DNA of 10,476 nt, from contig JAESRM010000014.1 in assembly GCA_016764635.1 (NCBI GenBank), positions 1-10,476 on the forward strand. The letters are read 5' to 3'. The position numbers and the translations under genes are program-made. How positions within the stretch are numbered: position 1 is the stretch's first letter; every line of letters starts with the position of its first letter. The DNA comes from Planctomycetota bacterium. Lineage in GTDB: Bacteria > Planctomycetota > UBA1135 > GCA-002686595. The notes beneath the pieces were generated by a model that worked only from the letters and a program-made list of their open reading frames with translations, made no database searches and was not told where the DNA came from. This document shows positions 1-4,596 of this stretch, one piece after another.

Positions 1-50
1 GGCCGGGTCCAGGCCCTCGATAATACCACCCTAACCTGCCGACCTTCCAC

Positions 51-1439
51 ATGACTGACCTCCGCCAAACCTTCCAAGATGCCGACCAGGGTCATGTCTT
101 TCGATTCTGGAATGACCTGAGCCCTGCCTCCCAAAGCAAGCTCATGGATCAGGCCGGCCAGGTAGATCTGGAACTTGTGGGCTTGCATCGCAGCCTCTTA
201 GCCCCTGGCGAAACGAACGTGGAAGCTCCCCAATTCCACCCGCCTGAACTATTCCCGGCCCAACCCGAAGGGGAACAAATTCCGCATGCGGCCAAGGCAC
301 ATGCCCGCGGCGTGCAGCTATTGGACGATGGCAAGGTTGGGTTCGTACTAGTGGCCGGAGGGCAAGGCTCCCGGCTCGGTTTTGACGGCCCCAAGGGCAT
401 GTATCCTGTCGGCCCCGTTACGGACGCCAGCCTGTTTGCTTGGCACGCTGCGCGACTCAAAGCGGCTGCTATCCGGCACGGCTCCAAGGTGCACTGGTAC
501 GTGATGACCTCGGCCAGTAACGACGGAGCGACGCGCGAATACTTCGCAGAGCAAGGCCATTTTGGTTTGCCCGAGGACCAAGTTCACTTCTTCTGCCAAG
601 CCATGGTGCCGGCCCTGGACCTGCAAGGTCGTATCCTCTTGGCGGCCAAGGATGAGATTTTCCTGGCGCCCAACGGACATGGAGGCACCCTGCACGCACT
701 GGCCCAATCGGGCTTGCTGCGCCACGCGCAAGACCAGGGCATCGAGACCTTAAGCTACTTCCAGGTCGACAACCCCTTGGCGCGCCCCGCCTGCCCCTTA
801 TTCCTCGGTCTGCACTCCCTCGCGGGAGCCGGCATGTCGAGCAAGGTGGTCGCCAAAACCGATCCGAACGAGAAGGTCGGGGTGCTCGGCACGGCCAACG
901 GACAGTTGGGTTGTATCGAATACTCCGACCTGCCCGCCGAATCCCGTGACGCCAGGGATGCGGATGGCGACCTGGTTTTCCGAGCTGGCAACATCGCCGT
1001 GCATGCCTTGCAAACGGAATTCGTCGACCAGCTGACCCGGGATGGACTCGACCTACCCTGGCACTTGGCGCGCAAGGACATGCAAGTGATTGGGGACTCG
1101 GGCACGCTTGAATCCACCGCCGGAGTGAAGTTTGAAACCTTCATATTCGATGCCCTGGCCAAGAGTCCGGCTAGCGTCACTTTGGAAGTGGAACGTCGGT
1201 TGGAATTCAGCCCGGTCAAGAACGCGCAAGGCTCGGATTCCCCGGCCAGTTGCCGCCTGCACATGACGGAGCTTTTTGCGGGCTGGCTGCAGGCCACCGG
1301 GCTTCCGGAAGCCCAGCGGGACACTCAAGGCCTCGTACTCTTGGAGGTCGACCCTTGTTTTGCAGAGGATGAAGTCGAGTTCCAAAAGCGCCTGCCGGCA
1401 CAAGCCGCCAAGCAACCCAAGGGAACACTCTACAAGTGA
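51..1439 (+). CDS. UDP-sugar pyrophosphorylase, UAP/UDPGP family (probable UDP-N-acetylglucosamine or UDP-glucose pyrophosphorylase)
   Basis: This 462-residue cytoplasmic enzyme is expected to join UTP and a sugar 1-phosphate to give a UDP-sugar and pyrophosphate. The nucleotide-binding loop AGGQGSRLGFDGPKG is at residues 102-116, and it resembles the UAP1/UDPGP signature rather than the GlmU or GalU one. Further family landmarks follow in order: NGHGG (208-212), QVDN (238-241, a likely metal/UTP-site Asp), SSKVVAKTDPNEKVG (263-277), RAGNIAVH (311-318) and EFSPVKNA (385-392) with its conserved Lys390. The length fits the family. The ATG at 51 is chosen because the following FRFWNDLSP segment matches the usual N-terminal helix; no Shine-Dalgarno is visible before it. 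Only 50 bases precede the gene, with a possible -10 box GATAAT at 19-24. The stop overlaps ddl, which favours a role in peptidoglycan (UDP-GlcNAc), but motifs alone do not separate GlcNAc-1-P from Glc-1-P as substrate. Confidence 0.9.
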   Translation: MTDLRQTFQDADQGHVFRFWNDLSPASQSKLMDQAGQVDLELVGLHRSLLAPGETNVEAPQFHPPELFPAQPEGEQIPHAAKAHARGVQLLDDGKVGFVLVAGGQGSRLGFDGPKGMYPVGPVTDASLFAWHAARLKAAAIRHGSKVHWYVMTSASNDGATREYFAEQGHFGLPEDQVHFFCQAMVPALDLQGRILLAAKDEIFLAPNGHGGTLHALAQSGLLRHAQDQGIETLSYFQVDNPLARPACPLFLGLHSLAGAGMSSKVVAKTDPNEKVGVLGTANGQLGCIEYSDLPAESRDARDADGDLVFRAGNIAVHALQTEFVDQLTRDGLDLPWHLARKDMQVIGDSGTLESTAGVKFETFIFDALAKSPASVTLEVERRLEFSPVKNAQGSDSPASCRLHMTELFAGWLQATGLPEAQRDTQGLVLLEVDPCFAEDEVEFQKRLPAQAAKQPKGTLYK

Positions 1440-2566
1440 GCGGTCCCGCGGCAGCCCAGGACTCAGGCAACGCAAGCAAACCACTGCCCAACTGGGCCTT
1501 GCTCGCCGAGCCGTGCATGCGTGACCACGCACGCGACCTGCGCGTGGCCGTGCTGCTTGGGGGGACCTCGAGCGAGCGCGAGGTTTGCTTGGTTTCGGGT
1601 CGCGCCATGCTAGACGCCCTGTGCGCTGCAGGTGATCTAGCACCGCAATCCGTGATAGGCATCGAGATCGCCCAGGATGGTCGTTGGATTCTGGAGGGAG
1701 AAACCATCGACGCCACGCGCGCCATCGATCGCCTGCACCCGGAAACCGTCTTCATGCTCGGCTTGCACGGTGGCGACGGTGAAGGCGGGCCCATGCAGGG
1801 TTTCTTGAAATTGGCCGGGCGGGCGCACACGGGCACGGGCTTGGCGGCCTCCGTCTTCTGCATGGACAAGATTCGCTCGCGTCAGGTATTCGTGCAGGCG
1901 GGTCTGCGGGTGGCGCCCGGCGTGGGTCTCTGGCCCCACGAGATCCGTGGCGACCTCAATGCGCAGGTGCAACGAGTTTTGGCATTGGGGCCCGGGCCTT
2001 GGTTCCTCAAGCCCAGCTTGGGTGGTTCCTCGGTTTCCATGGGGCACGCGCGCAATGAACAAGAGATCGTGCAGTTCCTCAACGCATTGCCCGAACTGGA
2101 ACCGGGCGAGGGCATACTCGTCGAGCAGGCCATCAAAGGCGTTGAAGTCACGGTGGGCCTTTTGGCTGCGGGCGCCGAGGCTCCGACCTGCTTACCCGTG
2201 GTTGAAATTCAACCCAGCCCGGGGGCTTGGTTTGACTTCAAAGAGAAATACTCCGACTCGGGGGCTCTCGAATGGTGCCCGCCGAAGAACCTATCGCCCG
2301 CCCGTCAGGAGCAGGTGCAAGTCGCCGCTCGCAAGGCGTGGTATGCGGTCGGGCTCAGTGGCTACGCACGTTTGGACTTCATCGTGCCGGCCGAAGGCGA
2401 ACCGGTTTTCCTGGAGGCCAACACCTTGCCCGGTTTCACGCCGCGCTCCCTTTTCCCCATGGCTGCAGGGGTGGCGGGCTTGCCCTTCAATGAACTGTGC
2501 GTGGAACTCTGCTTGAGAGGCTGGGTCGATCATCAGCAACGCAACCGTAGTGGGGAAGAGGCGTGA
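1436..2566 (+). CDS. ddl: D-alanine--D-alanine ligase
   Basis: This ATP-grasp ligase joins two D-alanines for the peptidoglycan stem peptide in the cytoplasm. The N-terminal motif VAVLLGGTSSEREV (residues 37-50) carries Glu47, equivalent to E. coli DdlB Glu15. LHGGDGEGG (110-118) and the ATP-grasp loop FLKPSLGGSSVSMG (190-203) follow. KY at 271-272 matches the Lys-Tyr pair of D-Ala-D-Ala ligases, where D-lactate-type enzymes usually change the Tyr. ARLDF (311-315) and EANTLPGFTPRS (327-338) give the metal- and substrate-binding Arg312, Asp314, Glu327 and Asn329. The GTG start at 1436 overlaps the previous stop as GTGA, which suggests translational coupling. It adds about 27 residues that the family normally lacks, so the ATG at 1517 (MRDHARDLRVAVLL) is a serious alternative start. 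The end overlaps dapB in the same way. The function is clear and the start is not. Confidence 0.95.
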   Translation: MSGPAAAQDSGNASKPLPNWALLAEPCMRDHARDLRVAVLLGGTSSEREVCLVSGRAMLDALCAAGDLAPQSVIGIEIAQDGRWILEGETIDATRAIDRLHPETVFMLGLHGGDGEGGPMQGFLKLAGRAHTGTGLAASVFCMDKIRSRQVFVQAGLRVAPGVGLWPHEIRGDLNAQVQRVLALGPGPWFLKPSLGGSSVSMGHARNEQEIVQFLNALPELEPGEGILVEQAIKGVEVTVGLLAAGAEAPTCLPVVEIQPSPGAWFDFKEKYSDSGALEWCPPKNLSPARQEQVQVAARKAWYAVGLSGYARLDFIVPAEGEPVFLEANTLPGFTPRSLFPMAAGVAGLPFNELCVELCLRGWVDHQQRNRSGEEA

Positions 2567-3258
2567 GTTCACACCAGGAAATTTTGCGCGTGGCTATCAT
2601 CGGAGCCGCCGGACGCATGGGGCTTTTCGCCGACCGCTGGCTGTCGGCCCAGGCGAATTTTGAGGTGGTGGACCGCATCTATTCCAAGGACGACCTGCCC
2701 AAGGTCCTCGCCGCAAGTCAAGCCCATGTGGCCCTTGACCTCACCCGGGCGAGCCTGGGAGCACGGCATGCAAAACTGATCCTTGAAGCGGGCCTGCGCC
2801 CAGTGATCGGCACCAGCGGTGTGGACTCCATGGAGGACGAAGCCTTGGACCAGCTGGCCCGCGAACGGGGCCTGGGCGGGCTCATCGTTCCGAACTTTTC
2901 ACTAGGGGTGTGCCTGCAGCAGAAACTGAGTTTGCTTGCCGCCCAAGCCATGGGCGTGGTTGAAATCGTCGAAGAGCACCATCTGCGCAAGGTAGACAAG
3001 CCTTCCGCCACGGCCCTCGACACGGCCCAGCGCATCCACGAGGTCCTGCCAGCGGGCTCGGCTCCCGTGCCCATCCACAGCATCCGAACCCTGGGAGTGC
3101 ACAGCAACCAGACCGTGATCTGCACGGGCCCTGGCGAAGTTCTACGCATCGTGCACGAGACCTATGACCTGGAGGCCTTCGGGCCCGGAATGTGCCTAGC
3201 GATTCAGCACGTGATGGGGCAGATCGGCATGAGCCGCGGCCTCCAGCATTGCCTGTAA
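2563..3258 (+). CDS. dapB: 4-hydroxy-tetrahydrodipicolinate reductase
   Basis: DapB reduces 4-hydroxy-tetrahydrodipicolinate with NAD(P)H in the lysine/diaminopimelate pathway, which supplies the cross-linking residue of peptidoglycan. The Rossmann motif GAAGRMG (14-20) is standard. LDLTRA (58-63) stands where DFTxP is usual, IGTSG (82-86) matches the IGTTG loop, and PNFSLGV (110-116) matches PNFSxG. The catalytic block EEHHLRKVDKPSATAL (137-152) keeps His139, His140 and Lys143. The usual D-A-P-S-G-T segment here reads D-K-P-S-A-T, with Ala in place of the Gly that helps bind the substrate carboxylate. At 231 residues it is slightly shorter than common family members. The GTG start at 2563 overlaps the ddl stop by 4 bases (GTGA), so it is probably the last gene of the three-gene unit. 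No strong terminator follows. Confidence 0.93.
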   Translation: MSSHQEILRVAIIGAAGRMGLFADRWLSAQANFEVVDRIYSKDDLPKVLAASQAHVALDLTRASLGARHAKLILEAGLRPVIGTSGVDSMEDEALDQLARERGLGGLIVPNFSLGVCLQQKLSLLAAQAMGVVEIVEEHHLRKVDKPSATALDTAQRIHEVLPAGSAPVPIHSIRTLGVHSNQTVICTGPGEVLRIVHETYDLEAFGPGMCLAIQHVMGQIGMSRGLQHCL

Positions 3259-3521
3259 AATGGGTGCCCTAGGGTTCCCCAGCAGGCCGCCGCAAAAACA
3301 GCGATTCCCCGCCGCGCCCTCACAATCCAGCTGGCGGCGTTGTCACCGCTACCCAGGAATGGATGGCCTCGAATAGAGCCACCATGCAGGGAACCTGAGC
3401 GCCTTGCCAGCCGAATTTTGACGACCCGTCGGGAAAGCGCTGTTGTTGGGGCGGCCTGCTAGCAATTGTGTGGAACTGGGGCTTGTGCCCACGGCTTCGA
3501 ACGCTAGTATTGTGCGCCTAG
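3259..3521. other. Intergenic region between dapB and tRNA-Leu
   Basis: No protein gene is supported in these 263 bases. Just after the dapB stop there is a palindrome CCCTAGGG (3267-3274), but no hairpin followed by a T-run, so a classical intrinsic terminator is not seen. The last 40 bases probably carry the tRNA promoter. The short frames that cross the region overlap the tRNA and show no family motifs. Confidence 0.6.
3483..3510 (+). promoter_or_regulatory. Possible promoter of tRNA-Leu
   Basis: TTGTGC (3483-3488) and TAGTAT (3505-3510) are separated by 16 bases and lie just upstream of the tRNA 5' end at 3522. Each is a partial match to the sigma-70 boxes. A second reading uses TATTGT at 3508-3513 with a 19-base spacer. 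The position fits a short tRNA leader, but the match is weak. Confidence 0.3.
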
Positions 3522-3607
3522 GCCGGAGTGGCGGAATGGTAGACGCGACGGATTCAAAATCCGTTGGGAGCAATCCCATGAGGGTTCAAGTCCCTTCTCC
3601 GGTACCA
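3522..3607 (+). tRNA. tRNA-Leu, anticodon CAA
   Basis: A full class II tRNA can be folded by eye. The acceptor stem pairs GCCGGAG (3522-3528) with CTCCGGT (3597-3603), with one G-U closing pair. The anticodon stem ACGGA (3548-3552) pairs with TCCGT (3560-3564) around the loop TTCAAAA, so the anticodon is CAA (3555-3557) and reads UUG. A long variable arm TGGGA/TCCCA (3565-3569 with 3574-3578) is the class II mark expected for leucine. The T arm has the loop TTCAAGT between GAGGG and CCCTT. The discriminator is A3604, and CCA is encoded at 3605-3607. Confidence 0.96.
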
Positions 3608-3827
3608 CCCCTTTCCTCCCCGCACGAGCGGGTCGAGTCGAGCAGAAGGGGTGGGGGCTACAAGCCCGATAGGGGGGGCTAAGAATCGCCCCAATTGGCC
3701 TTTCGGAAAGACCTCCGGGACGTTTTTTGGACAACCCCAGGTCCAGTCACGAGACCGCGGGATCATTGGGCTGAATTTGACACCCGTCCGGCTTGGCACT
3801 TGCCTGCGACAGGGGTCCAATAGGCCC
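3608..3827. other. Intergenic region after tRNA-Leu
   Basis: Apart from the G-rich hairpins at 3653-3692 and a 5-bp hairpin CCCGC/GCGGG (3619-3632), nothing recognisable is seen. The upstream open frame continues into this stretch, but translated from ATG 3651 it has no family motif and non-coding-like composition, so the gene is started at 3828. TTGACA at 3777-3782 could be a -35 box for that gene, but no acceptable -10 box follows. Confidence 0.5.
3653..3692 (+). repeat. G-rich direct repeat with alternative hairpins
   Basis: The octamer GGGGGCTA occurs at 3653-3660 and again at 3674-3681. Three competing stems are possible in the RNA: GGGCT/AGCCC (3655-3659 with 3663-3667), AGCCC/GGGCT (3663-3667 with 3676-3680), and GGGGC/GCCCC (3675-3679 with 3688-3692). 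A T6 run lies further on at 3723-3728 but is not directly attached to a stem. This could be tRNA transcript 3' processing or termination structure; no function is shown. Confidence 0.4.
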
Positions 3828-4439
3828 ATGGATCCCTCCCTGCTAAAAAGCGGCCTGCTGTCGTTGGCCCTGCCCGTGCTGCTGCATAAGCTCGCCAACC
3901 AAACCCAGCTGATCACGGGTTTCCACGCGATTCTCCGCATGGAGGGGTCGGAAGCCCTGGTGGAGGCGCGTTCTCCGGATTTGATCTCGGCAGGGAATCG
4001 GGTGGAGCAGGTGGGCTGGCTGTTGGCCGCGCTCTCGAGCGGCGCCGGTCACAATCTCATGCTCTCCCGACGGGAACCGCGTGGTTTGACCTGGATGGTC
4101 GAATTGGTCCACGAGATACTGCGCAAGGAGGGTGTGGAGGCTCCGGGCTTCGCACAGGCGGTCCCAAGCATTGCCCCGGCAGCCCCCGAAGGTTGGCGTT
4201 TGCCTTGGGTAGTGGGATGCATGCTTTTTGAGGCGCATCAGGATGGCGAGCCAGGCCTAACGCCCTGGAGTATGAATCGCGGGGAGTCTGGCGAACACGT
4301 GCTGTGCCTGAACGTTCCAACCAGCAAATTCGAACGCATGCTGGAGCTTGCCGAATTCCTTCCTGGATCGAGCTGGAGTCAGGGTGCGGATGGCGCTGGG
4401 CGACTGCATCTTCCCGAAGAGTGGTTCGAAACCCCCTAG
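3828..4439 (+). CDS. Histidine-kinase-like H-box protein without clear ATPase domain (possible phosphotransferase)
   Basis: The protein is 203 residues, soluble, with no signal peptide or membrane segment. Residues 16-36 contain PVLLHKLANQTQLITGF, which resembles the H-box of histidine-kinase dimerisation domains (H-x-L-x-N pattern, His20 as the candidate phospho-acceptor). A second helix at about 53-70 (ISAGNRVEQVGWLLAAL) could complete a two-helix hairpin. The part after residue 85 has a stretch PWVVGCMLFEAHQDG (126-140) that sits where an N-box helix would be, but it lacks the Asn residues, and no G-box is visible. It may therefore be a phosphotransfer protein of the Spo0B/ChpT type or a decayed kinase. 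ATG 3828 is chosen because the H-box helix begins soon after; an AGGGG 12 bases upstream is a weak ribosome site. The gene lies upstream of the membrane sigma genes, and a link to them is only a guess from position. Confidence 0.5.
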   Translation: MDPSLLKSGLLSLALPVLLHKLANQTQLITGFHAILRMEGSEALVEARSPDLISAGNRVEQVGWLLAALSSGAGHNLMLSRREPRGLTWMVELVHEILRKEGVEAPGFAQAVPSIAPAAPEGWRLPWVVGCMLFEAHQDGEPGLTPWSMNRGESGEHVLCLNVPTSKFERMLELAEFLPGSSWSQGADGAGRLHLPEEWFETP

Positions 4440-4455
4440 GGACTCTGAGAGTCCC
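4439..4455 (+). repeat. Perfect 7-bp hairpin at the stop codon
   Basis: GGGACTC (4439-4445) and GAGTCCC (4449-4455) form a perfect stem with a 3-base loop TGA. The stem starts at the last base of the TAG stop of the H-box protein gene. No T-run follows, so it is not a standard intrinsic terminator, though it may still mark or protect the mRNA end. Confidence 0.55.
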
Positions 4456-4555
4456 GGTCTCGGTGGCTGCGCCAAATACGGCATGCATTGCGGCATGGGC
4501 TACTTCAAATACGATCCGACCAGATTCTTTTCGTGGTTAGGAAACATCATTCCTG

Positions 4556-4561
4556 TAGAAT
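4556..4561 (+). promoter_or_regulatory. Possible -10 box for the first membrane sigma gene
   Basis: TAGAAT (5 of 6 bases match TATAAT) lies in a locally AT-rich stretch (about 4501-4565) within GC-rich surroundings, 35 bases before the preferred start at 4597. No good -35 box is found at 15-19 bases upstream. GGAAAC at 4540-4545 resembles an ECF -35 element, but its distance to CGTA (4567-4570) is 21 bases, longer than the usual 16-17. Confidence 0.25.
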
Positions 4562-4596
4562 TGGAACGTACTCGCATGGTCAATAGAGCACGCGCC

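Noticed and set aside
1053..1869. Long minus-strand open frames (1053-1643 and 1216-1869) across the UAP gene and ddl.
   Set aside because: They lie opposite strongly supported genes, are rich in Arg/Pro/Ser as expected of shadow frames in GC-rich DNA, and show no motif.
3522..3607. An attachment site for an integrated element at the tRNA-Leu 3' end.
   Set aside because: No second copy of the tRNA 3' end is seen in the window, and there is no integrase or other mobile gene.
3794..3807. A sigma-54-like promoter, TTGGCAC followed by TTGCCTGC, before the H-box gene.
   Set aside because: The GG to GC distance is 9 bases instead of the strict 10, and no activator gene or binding site is seen.
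3651..3827. An extended start at 3651 for the H-box protein, adding 59 residues.
   Set aside because: The added part covers the G-rich hairpin region after the tRNA, shows no domain, and reads like translated non-coding sequence; ATG 3828 lies directly before the H-box helix.
4348..4596. The 5' extension of the copy A frame to an ATG at 4348, inside the H-box gene.
   Set aside because: It overlaps the upstream gene by about 90 bases, crosses the hairpin at its stop, has no family similarity by eye, and has no counterpart at the N-terminus of copy B.
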